Below, piece after piece: positions 11,079-23,583 of a stretch of DNA of 64,000 nt. Both the position numbers and the translations under genes were made by a program. How positions within the stretch are numbered: position 1 is the stretch's first letter; each line of letters begins with the position of its first letter. The notes under the pieces were generated by a model that was not told the origin of the DNA, did not search any database, and was given only the letters and a program-made list of their open reading frames with translations. This DNA comes from Bufo bufo. Taxonomy: Eukaryota > Chordata > Amphibia > Anura > Bufonidae. The stretch covers positions 591,753,793-591,817,792 of the forward strand of contig NC_053390.1 of the NCBI RefSeq assembly GCF_905171765.1, given 5' to 3'.

Positions 11079-11918
11079 CACCCAAAAAAAAAACACTGCT
11101 TGCTGCTGCCCTCCCCCCCATCCAACCATACATGAACTTTAACTTTTTGACTGACTGCTGTCTTCTTACTGTGGCAGGCACACTATGGAGCGGTCCTTCT
11201 GTCTGTGTCGGGGAGGCTGCACTCACTGGCTGATGGGCAGATGGCGGGCAGCGCGTAAGCTTAGAGCGGAGGTAGGAGGAAAACTACGAGCGCACTCTGT
11301 GATTGTTGAGCCTGCTCCTGCTGCGATACACTGGCCAATTAGTAGCAGGATCGGCCAGTGTGAAATGCAGCAGACGCCGGGAGCCCGCAGCTGGAGCCTG
11401 TAGCCAGGTCAGATAGGAAGCTGGCGCGTAAACCAAGGGGAGGGGGGGGGCGGAATAACACAAGTGGGCGGGCAACGGCAGCCTGAGCGCCTCAATGAAC
11501 TATGAATAAAAACTTGTGCAGAGTAGACTTAGGGAACGGGGCCTTCCATGCGCTCCGGGACCCCCTGTGCTGCGGGCCCCATAGCAACGGCGTGGTCTGC
11601 CTATATTGGCGGTACGCCACTGGTCACACATTTAGGCCCAGGCACCCAGGCAGAGGAGAGAGGTCCTGTAACAGAGAATTTGGCCTTTTGTCAGCGCAGA
11701 ATCTGTCTTCATGTCATAGCAGAGAATCAGGCTTCACGTCACCCACCACTGGAACAGGCCACTGTCACACATTTAGGCCCCGGCACCCAGACAGAGGAGA
11801 GGTTCATTCAACTTTGGGTTGCCCCGCAATATAATGGTAAAATGAAATTAAAAATAGTATTGAATGAGGAAGTGCCCTGGAGTAGAATAATATATTGTTA
11901 AGGGGAGGTAGTTAATAT

Positions 11919-14900
11919 CTAATCTGCACAAGGGATGGACAGGTCCTGTGGGATCCATGCCTGGTTCATTTTTATGAACGTCAGCTTGTCCACATTGGCT
12001 GTAGACAGGCGGCTGCGTTTGTCTGTAATGACACCCCTGCCGTGCTAAATACACGTTCAGACAAAACGCTGGCCGCCGGGCAGGCCAGCACCTCCAAGGC
12101 ATAAAAGGCTAGCTCTGGCCACGTGGACAATTTGGAGACCCAGAAGTTGAATGGGGCTGAACCATCAGTCAGTACATGGAGGGGTGTGCACAGGTACTGT
12201 TCCACCATGTTAGTGAAATGTTGCCTCCTGCTAACACGTTCCGTATCAGGTGGTGGTGCAGTTAGCTGTGGCGTGGTGACAAAACTTTTCCACATCTCTG
12301 CCATGCTAACCCTGCCCTCAGAGGAGCTGGCCGTGACACAGCTGCATTGGCGACCTCTTGCTCCTCCTCTGCCTTCGCCTTGGGCTTCCACTGGTTCCCC
12401 TGTGACATTTGGGAATGCTCTCAGTAGTGCGTCTACCAACGTGCGCTTGTACTCGCGCATCTTCCTATCACGCTCCAGTGTAGGAAGTAAGGTGGGCACA
12501 TTGTCTTTGTAACGGGGATCCAGCAGGGTGGCAACCCAGTAGTCCTCACACGTTAAAATGTGGGCAACTCTGCTGTCGTTGCGCAGGCACTGCAGCATGT
12601 AGTCGCTCATGTGTGCCAGGCTGCCCAGAGGTAAGGACAAGCTGTCCTCTGTGGGAGGCGTATCGTCATCGTCCTGTGTTTCCCCCCAGCCACGCACCAG
12701 TGATGGGCCCGAGCTGCTTTGGGTGCCACCCCGCTGTGAACATGCTTCATCCTCATCCTCCTCCACCTCCTCCTCATCCTCGTCCTCCTCATCCTCCAGT
12801 AGTGGGCCCTGTCTGGCCACATTTGTACCTGGCCTCTGGTGTTGCAAAAAACCTCCCTCTGAGTCACTTCGAAGAGACTGGCCTGAAAGTGCTAAAAATG
12901 ACCCCTCTTCCTCCTCTTCCATCATCGCCCTAAGTGTTTTCTCAAGGAGACATAGAAGTGGTATTGTAACGCTGATAACGGCGTCATCGCCACTGGCCAT
13001 GTTGGTGGAGTACTCGAAACAACGCAACAGGGCACACAGGTCTCGCATGGAGGCCCAGTCATTGGTGGTGAAGTGTGTCTGATCCGCAGTGCAACTGACC
13101 CGTGCGTGCTGCAGCTGAAACTCCACTATGGCCTGCTGCTACTCGCACAGTCTGTCCAGCATATGCAAGGTGGAGTTCCACCTGGTGGGTACGTCGCATA
13201 TGAGGCGGGGAGCGGGAAGGCCGAAGTTACGCTGTAGCGCAGACAGTCGAGCAGCGGCAGGGTGTGAACGCCGGAAGCGCGAACAGACGGCCAGCACTTT
13301 ATGCAGCAGCTCTGACATGTCGGGGTAGTTGCGAATGAACTTCTGCACCACCAAATTCAGCACATGCGCCAGGCAAGGGATGTGCGTCAAACCGGCTAGT
13401 CCCAGAGCTGCAACGAGATTTCGCCCATTATCGCACACCACCAGGCCGGGCTTGAGGCTCACCGGCAGCAACCACTCGTCGGTCTGTTGTTCTATACCCC
13501 ACCACAACTCCTGTGCGGTGTGGGGCCTGTCCCCCAAACATATGAGTTTCAGAATGGCCTGCTGACGTTTACCCCGGGCTGTGCTGAAGTTGGTGGTGAA
13601 GGTGTGTGGCTGACTGGATGAGCAGGTGGAAGAAGAGGAGGAGGAAGCTGAGTAGGAGGAGGAGGAGACAGGAGGCAAAGAATGTTGCCCTGCGATCCTT
13701 GGCGGCGGAAGGACGTGCGCCAAACAGCTCTCCGCCTGGGGCCCAGCCGCCACTACATTTACCCAGTGTGCAGTTAGGGAGATATAGCGTCCCTGGCCGT
13801 GCTTACTGGTCCACGTATCTGTGGTTAGGTGGACCTTGCCACAGATGGCGTTGCGCAGTGCACACTTGATTTTATCGGACACTTGTTTGTGCAGGGAAGG
13901 CACGGCTCTCTTGGAGAAGTAGTGGCGGCTGGGAACAACATACTGTGGGACAGCAAGTGACATGAGCTGTTTGAAGCTTTGTGTGTCCACCAGCCTAAAT
14001 GACAGCATTTCATAGGCCAGTAGTTTAGAAATGCTGGCATTCAGGGCCAGGGATCGAGGGTGGCTAGGTGGGAATTTACGCTTTCTCTCAAATGTTTGTG
14101 AGATGGAGAGCTGAACGCTGCCGTGTGACATGGTTGAGATGCTTGGTGACGCAGGTGGTGGTGTTGGTGGTACATCCCATGTTTGCTGGGCGGCAGGTGC
14201 CAACGTTCCTCCAGAGGCAGAGGAAGAGGCCGAGGCGGAGGCAGCAGCAGCAGAAGAGGCCGAGGCGGCGGCAGCAGCAGAAGAGGCCGAGGCGGCAGCA
14301 GCAGAAGAGGTAGCAGGGGGAGCCTGAGTGACTTCCTTGTTTTTAAGGTGTTTACTCCACTGCAGTTCATGCTTTGCATGCAGGTGCCTGGTCATGCAGG
14401 TTGTGCTAAGGTTCAGAACGTTAATGCCTCGCTTCAGGCTCTGATGGCACAGCGTGCAAACCACTCGGGTCTTGTCGTCAGCACATTGTTTGAAGAAGTG
14501 CCATGCCAGGGAACTCCTTGAAGCTGCCTTTGGGGTGCTCGGTCCCAGATGGCGGCGGTCAGTAGCAGGCGGAGTATCTTGGCGGCGGGTGTTCTGATTT
14601 TGCCCACTGCTCCCTCTTTTGCTACGCTGTTGGCTCGGTCTCACCACTGCCTCTTCCTCCGAACTGTGAAAGTCAGTGGCACGACCTTCATTCCATGTGG
14701 GGTCTAGGACCTCATCGTCCTCTGCATCGTCTTCCACCCAGTCTTGATCCCTGACCTCCTGTTCAGTCTGCACACTGCAGAAAGACGCAGCAGTTGGCAC
14801 CTGTGTTTCGTCATCATCAGAGACGTGCTGAGGTGGTATTCCCATGTCCTCATCATCAGGAAACATAAGTGGTTGTGCATTAGTGCATTCTATCTCTTCC

Positions 14901-15352
14901 ACCCCTGGGGAAGAGCTAGGTGGATGCCCTTGGGAAACCCTGGCAGCAGAGTCTTCAAACAGCATAAGAGACTGCTGCATAACTTGAGGCTCAGACAGTT
15001 TCCCTGATATGCATGTGGGTGATGTGACAGACTGATGGGCTTGGTTTTCATGCGCCATCTGTGCGCTTTCTGCAGAAGACTGGGTGGGAGATAATGTGAA
15101 CGTGCTGGATGCACTGTCGGCCACCCAATTGACTAATGCCTGTACCTGCTCAGGCCTTACCATCCTTAGAACGGCATTGGGCCCCACCAAATATGGCTGT
15201 AAATTCTGGCGGCTACTGGGACCTGAGGTAGTTGGTACACTAGGACGTGTGGCTGTGGCAGAACGGCCACGTCCTCTCCCAGCACCAGAGGGTCCACTAA
15301 CACCACCACGACCATGTCCACGTCCGCGTCCCTTATTAGATGTTTTCCTCAT
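11919..15352 (-). pseudogene. hAT-superfamily transposase (zf-BED), two lesions
   Basis: This gene would catalyse excision and insertion of the 10.9-kb element in the nucleus. The start at 15352 gives a basic Gly/Arg-rich N-terminus. A BED zinc finger lies at residues ~283-330 (C299, C302, H323, H328), then an Ala/Ser-rich linker (350-385). Catalytic-core blocks follow: TTDTWTS with D512, VVCDNG with D641, CLAHVLNLVV with H663, and DVPTRWNST. Codon 738 (13139-13141) is an in-frame TAG, after which the frame continues through an acidic Glu/Asp stretch to the hATC dimerisation region ending SERVFSTAG. Near 12032-12037 a G-run lacks one base, shifting the last ~35 codons; the natural stop is then at 11919-11921. 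Apart from these two lesions the gene is intact. Confidence 0.9.
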
Positions 15353-16495
15353 TGTTCCCGTTCACCACAATTTTGAGAATGGCAAATTTGGGAATAGTTT
15401 TTCAACCCAGAACAAAAAATTTGCTTTTACGGTCACTACAAATACCTTGACCAGCTAAAACAGTACAGATTTGGTTGAATAGAAATGTGAGGCCTGTTTT
15501 TTTTTTGCGCTGTGTGACAGGTATAGGTTTAATCACAGAATTAGACTTCTATCTGCACGGTAGCGTGTGTCTTAGGTTTTTCTGAATGACACTATCAGCA
15601 CCTTCAATGTCAGATATCCTTTTTGGGATAGATTTCAAGTTGGCCTCATATACCAGAAACTAGTTATTTTGAGAATGGCAAATTTGGGAATAGTTTTTCA
15701 ACCCAGAACAAAAAGTCTGCTTTTACGGTCACTACAAATAACTTGACCAGCTAAAACAGTACAGATTTGGTTGAATAGAAAAGTGAGGCCTGTTTTTTTT
15801 TGCGCTGTGTGACAGGTATAGGTTTAATCACAGAATTAGACTTCTATCTGCACGGTAGCGTGTGTCTTAGGTTTTTCTGAATGACACTATCAGCACCTTC
15901 AATGTCAGATATCCTTTTTGGGATAGATTTCAAGTTGGCCTCATATAGCAGAAACTAGTTATTTTGAGAATGGCAAATTTGGGAATAGTTTTTCAACCCA
16001 GAACAAAAAGTGTGCTTTTACGGTCACTACAAATAACTTGACCAGCTAAAACAGTACAGATTTGGTTGAATAGAAATGTGAGGCCTGTTTTTTTTTGCGC
16101 TGTGTGACAGGTATAGGTTTAATCACAGAATCAGACTTCTATCTGCACGGTAGCGTGTGTCTTAGGTTTTTCTGAATGACACTATCAGCACCTTCAATGT
16201 AAGATATCCTTTTTGGGATAGATTTCAAGTAGGCCTCATATAGCAGAAACTAGTTATTTTGAGAATGGCAAATTTGGGAATAGTTTTTCAACCTAGAACA
16301 AAAAGTGTGCTTTTACGGTCACTACAAATAACTTGACCAGCTAAAACAGTACAGATTTGGTTGAATAGAAATGTGAGGCCTGTTTTTTTTTGCGCTGTGT
16401 GACAGGTATAGGTTTAATCACAGAATCAGACTTCTATCTGCACGGTAGCGTGTGTCTTAGGTTTTTCTGAATGACACTATCAGCACCTTCAATGT

Positions 16496-17382
16496 AGGTA
16501 ACAGGGTTGATGTTCCTGGAGGGAAATGCCAAATGGAAAAGGATTTAGGAAAACTAGAAGAATGGTCAGAACTCTGGAAACTGAAATTTAATGTGGATAA
16601 GTGCAAGATACTGCACCTGGGGCGTAAAAACCCAAGGGCAGAATATAGAATATTTGACACAGTCCTGACCTCAGTATCTAAGGAAAGGGATTTAGGAGTA
16701 ATTATTTCAGAAGACTTAAAGGTGGGAAGACAATGTAATAGAGCAGCACGAAATGCCAGCAGAATGCTTGGATGTATAGGGAGAGGTATAAGCAGTAGAA
16801 AGAGTGAAGTGCTTATGCCGCTGTACAGAACACTGGTGAGACCTCACTTGGAGTATTGTGCGCAGTACTGGAGGCCATATCTCCAGAAGGATATAGATAC
16901 TCTAGAGAGAGTTCAGAGAAGAGCTACTAAACTAGTACATGGATTGCAGGATAAAACTTACCAGGAAAGGTTAAAGGACCTTAATATGTATAGCTTGGAA
17001 GAAAGAAGAGACAGAGGGGATATGATAGAAACTTTTAAATACATAAAGTGAATCAACTCGGTAAAGGAAGAGAGCATATTTAAAAGAAGAAAAACTACCA
17101 CAAGAGGACACAGTTTTAAATTAGAGGGGCAAAGGTTTAAAAGTAATATAAGGAAGTATTACTTTACTGAGAGAGTAGTGGATGCATGGAATAGCCTTCC
17201 TGCAGAAGTGGTAGCTGCAAATACAGTGAAGGGGTTTAAGCATGCATGGGATAGGCACAAGGCCATCCTTCATATAAGATAGGGCCGGGGGCTATCCATA
17301 GTATTCAGTATATTGGGCAGACTAGATGGGCCAAATGGTTCTTATCTGCCGACACATTCTATGTTTCTATGTTTCTATGTTT
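16496..17382 (+). mobile_element. 5'-truncated CR1-like LINE
   Basis: The block breaks a 295-bp unit between atgta and tttttgggatag. It contains the C-terminal RT/thumb region and a 3' end typical of CR1-group LINEs: a cagactagatgggccaaatg block, then ttcttatctgcc and a short (tctatgtt)n tail. There is no TSD and about ten bases of the target are missing, which fits CR1 integration. Confidence 0.85.
16533..17283 (+). pseudogene. CR1-like reverse transcriptase C-terminal fragment
   Basis: The open frame 16533-17051 reads LEEWSELWKLKFNVDKCKIL, then LVRPHLEYCAQYW and LERVQRRATKLV. These motifs follow the FADD box in CR1/Jockey-group LINE ORF2. A TGA at 17049 interrupts the frame, which then continues in phase with AWNSLPAEVV to about 17283. 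The endonuclease and palm (including FADD) are absent through 5' truncation. It is non-functional. Confidence 0.88.
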
Positions 17383-17556
17383 TTGGGATAGATTTCAAGT
17401 TGGCCTCATATACCAGAAACTAGTTATTTTGAGAATGGCAAATTTGGGAATAGTTTTTCAACCCAGAACAAAAAATGTGCTTTTACGGTCACTACAAATA
17501 ACTTGACCAGCTAAAACAGTACAGATTTGGTTGAATAGAAATGTTAGGTCTATTTT

Positions 17557-17790
17557 TTAGGTGCTGAGTGACAGGCTCAACTTGCCCCTGATGTAGTATA
17601 TGGCCAAAAAATAACCACACTGTTGATGGTTAAATGCACTTGGGTGACACAGGCTCAGCCTGCACCAGATGTAGTATATGGCCAAAAAATAACCAGACTG
17701 TTGATGGTTAAATGCACTTCGGTGACACAGGCTCAGCCTGCAGCTGATGTAGGATATAGCACAAAATAACCACACTATTGATGGTTAAAT
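17557..17790. repeat. ~77-bp tandem repeat, three copies
   Basis: Copies begin at gtgacaggctc (17568), gtgacacaggctc (17644) and the same motif at 17722. Each has gatgtagtatatggcc and ataaccacactgttgatgg. It lies between the 295-bp array and the right subterminal part of the hAT. Confidence 0.8.
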
Positions 17791-18329
17791 ACACTTGGTG
17801 ATAGCTTGTGCTGGCGCACCACAAGTCACAAAATGGCCGCTGATCACCCCAGAAAAAAAGTGATCTAAAAACGCTCTGGGCAGCCTCAAAAAAGTGAGCA
17901 AGTCAATATTAGCACTTCAATGATCCACAGCTGCAGATCGATCACAGAATGAAGTCTTTTGGAGGAGTTAATCTGCCTAATCTCGCCCTAACGTCGCAGC
18001 TGCAACCTCTCCCTATGCTTGAATCAGCAGAGTGACGTGCAGCGCAACGTGACCCAAGCTTATATAGAGGCTGGGTCACATGCTGCACTGGCCAATCACA
18101 GCCATGCCAATAGTAGGCAAGGCTGTGATGGCCTCTTGGGGCAAGTAGTATGACGCTTGTTGATTGGCTGCTTTGCAGCCTTTCAAAAAGCGCCAAGAAA
18201 GCGCCGAACACCGAACACGAACCCGGACTTTTACAAAAATGTTCGGGTTCGGGTCCGTGTCACGGACACCCCAAAATTCGGTACGAACCCGAACTATACA
18301 GTTCGGGTTCGCTCATCCCTACTCAGAAG

Positions 18330-20055
18330 CAATACCACTTATACAAACACATTGTCCCGGACTGCAGAGGTAATCGTGGGAACAGCGGCACACCGCAGCC
18401 GCTGTTACAACAGAACATCAAAATGTCTCTCAAATGTAGGTCTGCTTGGCAACTTCTTTAGAGTATGTAAATATTAGGAATAATGGGAATAGAAAGTGGG
18501 AATGGAAAATGAGGTATGAAATAAAAAAATATAACTTTTAATTCTTTAATTATTGAAATTGGTAAACTCTAGTGTCATCCATACACAACACTAGCCACAT
18601 ACTGTCAAGTTCAGTATGGGTAAACACATAGGGGGTCATTAATTATACTGAAATACACCTATATTAGGTGAATTTCAGGCACGGATGGCCGCACAATGGT
18701 TAGTTGCTCGCTATTTGTGACTTCTCCCCATTCGCGACAGATCTAAAATTGTGGGCATGGTGTGGGTAAAAAAGGGGAGAGGCTGGCAGGCCCATCTCAT
18801 TTACTATTTTCTACGCCTGGTTTAGTTGTAGAAAAAGGTCCAAATGTAAGACAGCAAGGAAGCCTGCGCCTCTATATAAATCTGGCGGATCCACTGCCAG
18901 CTATGGGTCTAAAACGCCAGTCTTAATAAATGTACGCCATACTTTTTCATGCACCATCCTCTGTTGTAAGTATAGAATGTACTTACCTGTACTGATATTG
19001 CATGTCCAAGGTGATGATTTCTGGGTCAAAATTACTACTGGTATTTTTATGTCCTATTCATACAGTATGTTCCTTTTTAAACAGTGTAGTGCAAATGAAG
19101 GTAGTTACTGCCTTTGTTCTGCCATAGAGGGCAACTGGTGTATCATACCAGCCTAAATACCCCTAGCTTTGTTTATCTTCCAGACATACCATATTTTTGT
19201 CCCAAAAAAAATTATTAGACTTATGAGGGAACAGAGAAGCCAGGGAAGGTATAAAAACAGTTGATACGGGGCTAATCAATGAACTGATACCCAAAGCACT
19301 TTGAATTGTTGTAATGCTGGGAATGAATGCCTTGCAATCAGTGGACTTGGCCATGGATCTGGGCAGTTCCCTGTTCGGTGTATATGCAATAACATATACC
19401 ATAGATGCCACACATGTGAAACAGCAGATAGAAGCCAGAGAATACCATGGTATGCAACGGACTTATGAGCAATATTTTTCAACTATTTTCAGATTATTTG
19501 TTATATTTAATCTTTTCAACATCTCAAAATCAGTCAGGCCAAGTATATAACGGTAGTTCAAGTAGTTTGATTGCTGGAAAAGATGACAATTATTGTAACA
19601 ACCCTGGTATATATTTGATGGCACATATATACAAATACCCACTGTAACCACCTGGATGTTATTCAGTTGTTTTCTATATCCCATCGATGTATTTACAGAG
19701 GTTAAGGATATTTGTGTCAGCAATCTTGCCTGATACATATGAAGCCAAATAGTTAAAATGATATATTACATTTCTTTACTACAGTCAAGCCTTGTAATTT
19801 AGATCTGTTTCCTTTTTCTCATGCAAACTGAGCTAACATTTAGGATGTAATACCTGTGATTTTTCTACATGACCTGACATTTTACTTAGCATTTAAGATC
19901 TCACAACAAGATGTCGAGTCTCACTAAAGATATATTACAGCAGATGGCTAGTATGTCTTCAGTGCAACTGGGTGTTCATTTCCAAATCTGCAGCATGGAA
20001 CTGAAAATGTCAAAAATAAATTAAGTTTTATTTTGTTATGGTGGAAACGTTTTCA
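18330..20055. other. Spacer without recognisable genes
   Basis: Apart from the 18631-18945 repeat I see no gene. Frames of 60-92 codons at 19163-19738 overlap on both strands and lack domains. The composition is AT-rich. Confidence 0.5.
18631..18945. repeat. Dispersed ~370-bp repeat, copy 1
   Basis: It begins gggggtcattaattatactg and contains gtgacttctccccattcgcg and tagaaaaaggtccaaatgta. The same order of motifs occurs in the copy at 32241-32609. It is non-coding. The right end is imprecise in this copy. Confidence 0.65.
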
Positions 20056-21683
20056 TTAACCCCTTAAGGACCCTGCCATTTTTCACCTTAAGGACCAGGC
20101 CATTTTTTGCAGATCTGACATGTTTCACTTTATGTGGTGATAACTTTAAAACGCTTATACTTATCCAAGCCACTATGAAAATATTTTTTCATCATATATT
20201 GTACTTGATGACAGTGGTAAATTTGAGTCAAAATATTTCATTTTAATTTTTTTTTTAAAATACCAAATTTACCCAAAATTTTGAAAAATTCACAATTTTC
20301 TACATTTTTATTTCTCTGCTTTTAAAACAGATAGTGATACCTCCAAAAATAGTTATTACTTTACATTTCCCATATGTCTACTTCATTTTTGGATCATTTT
20401 GTATATTACATTTTCTTTTTTTGGGACGTTAGAAGACTTTGAAGTTTAGAAGCAAATCTTGAAATTTTTCAGAAAATTTCCAAAATCTACTTTTTAAGGA
20501 CCAGTTAAAGTCTGAAGTCAATTTGTAACACTTATACATTAAAAAACAAACATAAATGGCCCCCATTTTAGAAACTACACCCCTCAAGGTATTCAAAACT
20601 GATTTTACAAACTTTCTTAAACTCTTTAGGTGTCCTACAAAAAATAAAGGGAAATGTAGATGAAATTTCAGAATTTCACTTTTTGGGCAGATTTTCCATT
20701 TTAATCCTTTTTTTCCTTAACAAAGAAAGGGTTAACAGCCAAAAAAACCTCAATATTTATTACCCTGATTCTGTAGTTTACAGAAACATCCCATATGTGG
20801 TCGTAAACTGCTGTATGGACACATGACAGGGCACAGAAGGAAAGGAATGCCATATGGTTTTTGGAGGGCAGATTTCACTGGAATAAATTTAAGTTGCCAT
20901 GTCACATTTGAAGACCCCTAAAGTAGAAACTCTAAGAAAATGACCTCATTTTGGGAACTACGGGATAAAGTGGCAGTTTTGTTGGTACTATTTTAGGGTA
21001 CATATGATTTTTGGTTGCTCTATATTACACTAGGCAAGCTAACAAAAAATAGCTGTTTTGTCACAATTTTTTTTTTTTTGGGTGATTGTCTTAGGTAGGG
21101 TACTATTTTTGCAGGATGAGATGATGGTTTGATTGGCATTATTTGGGGTGTATATGACTTTTTGATCGCTTGCTATTACATTTGTAATGTAAAGTGACAA
21201 AAAATTGCTTTTTTGACACCGTTTTTATTTTATCTTTTTTACGGTGTTCACCCGAGGGGTTATGTCATGTGGTATTTTTAAAGAGCAGGTTGTTACGGAT
21301 GCGGTGATACCTAATATGTTCTCTTTTTATTTATTTTTACATTTTTGAAACAAAAAAAATCATGTTTTAGTGTCTCCATAGTCGAAGAGCCATAGTTTAT
21401 TTTTATATTTTAAGTGATTGTCTTAGATAGGGGTTAATTTTTTGCAGGATGAGGTGACGGTTAGATTGGTACTATTTTGGGGGTCATACGCCTTTTTGAT
21501 CACTTGGTGTTGCACTTTTAGTGATGTCAAGGTGACAAAAAAAATATATATTTTTAGCAGTTTTTATTTTATTATTTTGATGGTGTTCATCTGAGGGGTT
21601 AGGTCATGTGATATTTTTATAAAGCCAGTCAATATGGACGGCGATACCTAATTTGTCTACTTTTCTTTTTTTCCGTATTTTGA

Positions 21684-21959
21684 GTCGGACTGGAGCTCTC
21701 TGCCCTTTACCAATCCAGCCACGGGCCCATCCATCTGGCCCATCAAGACTCACTCTCATTTCATCAGTCCATAAAACCTTAGAAAAATTAGTCTTGAGAT
21801 ATTTCTTGGCCCAGTTTTGACGTTTCAGCTTGTGTGTCTTGTTCAGTGGTGGTCGTCTTTCTGCCTTTCTTACCTTGGCCATGTCTCTGAGTATTGCACA
21901 CCTTGTGCTTTTGGGCACTCCAGCGATGTTGCAGCTCTGAAATATGGCCAAACTGGTGG
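21684..21959 (-). pseudogene. Tc1-like transposase, middle part with first catalytic Asp
   Basis: On the minus strand the frame reads SLAIFQSCNIAGVPKSTRC, then RRPPLNKTHKLK, WAKKYLKT, FSKVLWTDEMRVSLDGPDGW. VLWTDE holds the first Asp of the DD-E/D triad. It continues the N-terminal part at 24180-24408. The distal catalytic residues are missing because the copy stops at about 21684. It is non-functional. Confidence 0.85.
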
Positions 21960-21986
21960 CAAGTGGCAAAGAGATACACCCATTGC

Positions 21987-22188
21987 CAAACATATTAACA
22001 TGACACATGGTGGTGATGCATCAGAGTTGAGATTTATGGGCATTGAAGTGGTCGCGAGACCAAAAAGGGGAGGGGACTGGGACCGGAAAATATTGCAGAG
22101 AGAGACTTGGTGGATATTCCACCTTCAAACTGTAGCTCCAAAGGGTCTAAATGAACAATTGTCATTTGGTTGCTACATTGAACCGTGA
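21987..22188 (+). pseudogene. GIY-YIG endonuclease C-terminal fragment of a PLE
   Basis: The frame reads KHINMTHGGDASELRFMGIE, then RPKRGGDWDRKILQRETWWI and LQTVAPKGLNEQ. That pattern (an RxxGIE block, RGGDW, a W/F-I-xxL block and PxGLN) is typical of the end of PLE and related GIY-YIG proteins. The catalytic GIY-YIG core and the RT lie in the missing 5' part. The stop is at 22186-22188. Confidence 0.75.
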
Positions 22189-23583
22189 CATACTACTCTG
22201 TATCTCAGCAATAGTGTCCGGTCGCCCCCGTAGTTACCCCTTGAGTATGTGGGTAGGATTGCAATAACAATATATATTTAACATTAAAAATATGTATTTG
22301 TTCTTAAGAATGACTCCGTTGGAGTGACATATTGGATGAGATCACTAAAACCCCCCTATTGGGATCTTATGGAAAGAGGCGTCTTTAAATAGGGTTGCGT
22401 TGAAGCAATCAATTAACAACGACAGCTATCTGAGGAATCACTTTAAAAACTCTAGTATTCCATTAGGCAAACCGCAGACCAAGCGGACCAATGGAAAACA
22501 TTCTTTATCTCTATGGGAGCAGAGGTTGAGCTTATTTGCCCTTTGACTCCATCCCTGCATCTCATTTAAACACGCACCTCAAATATATATAGTGGAGACT
22601 ATATGCCGCCTGAAACATAACAGGGGAAGGCGGCGCCCCGACAGGCCACTGAAAAATGAACGGACCTCTACTTTATCATAGTAAGTAACGCGTCGTCTTG
22701 GTTGCCTGGCAGCAGGAAGTTGCATCCACGCTAGGCGTCATAGAAAGGAGTAGAAGCACGTGACTATGGGCGGAACAGCCGATGTATCACGTGACTATGA
22801 CACGATTTGACAACGAGGGGGCGTTGACTGGAGGCGGGGCTTCTCGGCTTTTTAAATGACCCGCGAATATGGCCTCATTGCCACTGCTACATGCGGGACG
22901 CCAGGGAGCACCCTCCATCCATTCCCATCTGGAGACAGTTATCATCACGACTGGACAGATAAGCCGCTTATTTCTTGATGCTTGTATATCAGATTGACAT
23001 AAGCACTTGATGAGCAACGTTGCGCCGACTTTTAATGTCCGCTAGTGACATGACTAGTGGGAGATCGGCTACAATGTATACTAAGTAGATACTATCAACT
23101 GACGTGATGCATTTATTATTGGAAGTATACTGAATAGATACTTCCAGTTAGTGTGATGCATTCATGAATATACTACCATTGGTTTGCTAGGCTTGGATTG
23201 TAGTCCTACTGACAAGTATTATCTTGTCTAAATAGAGACTGGTGACCTCTGGTTATTCCTGATTTAATCTCCAGTTTTAGACACTCTAACCTGGATACTG
23301 GTGTGTATTGAACACTGAATACACTACACACTATTGAATTTAAATAGCAGGAACTACCACAGGCCATGCAAAATAGAGGGTGATTTTTGCCTTTATTACT
23401 ATAACGTTCGGCTGAATTGAGGCCACATAATAACCTACCTATACTCTCTATTTGCTGCACAGTTGTCCATTATCAGGGAGACTGTATAGGCTTATTGAGT
23501 ATGGTATAGTGTGCCCTATATGACCCCTCTGTTTTGTCTGAATGACTGAGCCCAACTGAGGGGCTCTTTTGATATAATCTATT
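22189..23583. other. PLE 3' non-coding region before the hammerhead
   Basis: No coding domain was seen. It includes a GC-rich stretch with paired cacgtgactatg motifs (22757-22799) and an imperfect repeat of gatactatcaactgacgtgatgcattta and gatacttccagttagtgtgatgcatt (23087-23162). These may belong to PLE regulatory DNA. Confidence 0.5.

Larger units (their letters stand above)
9607..11622. mobile_element. Non-autonomous hAT inserted in the satellite
   Basis: The termini are caggggcgtac and gtacgccactg, near-perfect inverted repeats of the CAG...CTG hAT type. Both flanks carry gtcacaca (9599-9606 and 11623-11630), an exact 8-bp TSD made from satellite sequence. The 2,016-bp interior has no transposase. 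It holds a TTAA-bounded T-rich block and two strong hairpins, described separately. Confidence 0.9.
15356..17545. repeat. 295-bp tandem repeat upstream of the transposase
   Basis: The unit carries gagaatggcaaatttgggaa at 15375, 15671, 15966, 16261 and 17431, spacing 295-296 bp before the CR1 insertion. Other unit landmarks are ggtcactacaaataacttg, ttgcgctgtgtgacaggtat and cttctatctgcacggtagcg. The first unit abuts the transposase start codon, so the array occupies the promoter/5' UTR position of that minus-strand gene. Copies differ by only a few bases. Confidence 0.9.
7445..18321 (-). mobile_element. 10.9-kb hAT transposon with 8-bp TSD
   Basis: Left terminus tagagttgagcgaac and right terminus gttcgctcatcccta are inverted repeats. 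They are flanked by identical 8-bp TSDs, ctcagaag, at 7437-7444 and 18322-18329. Subterminal DNA is rich in cgaacccgaac motifs in both orientations. Inside are one transposase gene on the minus strand (11919-15352), a 141-bp satellite downstream of it, a 295-bp tandem repeat upstream of it, and two later insertions (hAT 9607-11622, CR1 16496-17382). Eight-base TSDs and the BED/hATC protein identify the hAT superfamily. The perfect TSD suggests a fairly recent insertion. Confidence 0.92.

Noticed and set aside
12609..14521. Plus-strand frames up to 157 codons, rich in Ser, Pro or Arg
   Set aside because: They are antisense to the hAT transposase, over its acidic and Ala/Ser-rich tracts.
18157..18477. 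Overlapping plus-strand frames of 69-106 codons at the hAT right end
   Set aside because: They cross the transposon terminus and TSD into flanking DNA, so they cannot be an element gene; no domain seen.
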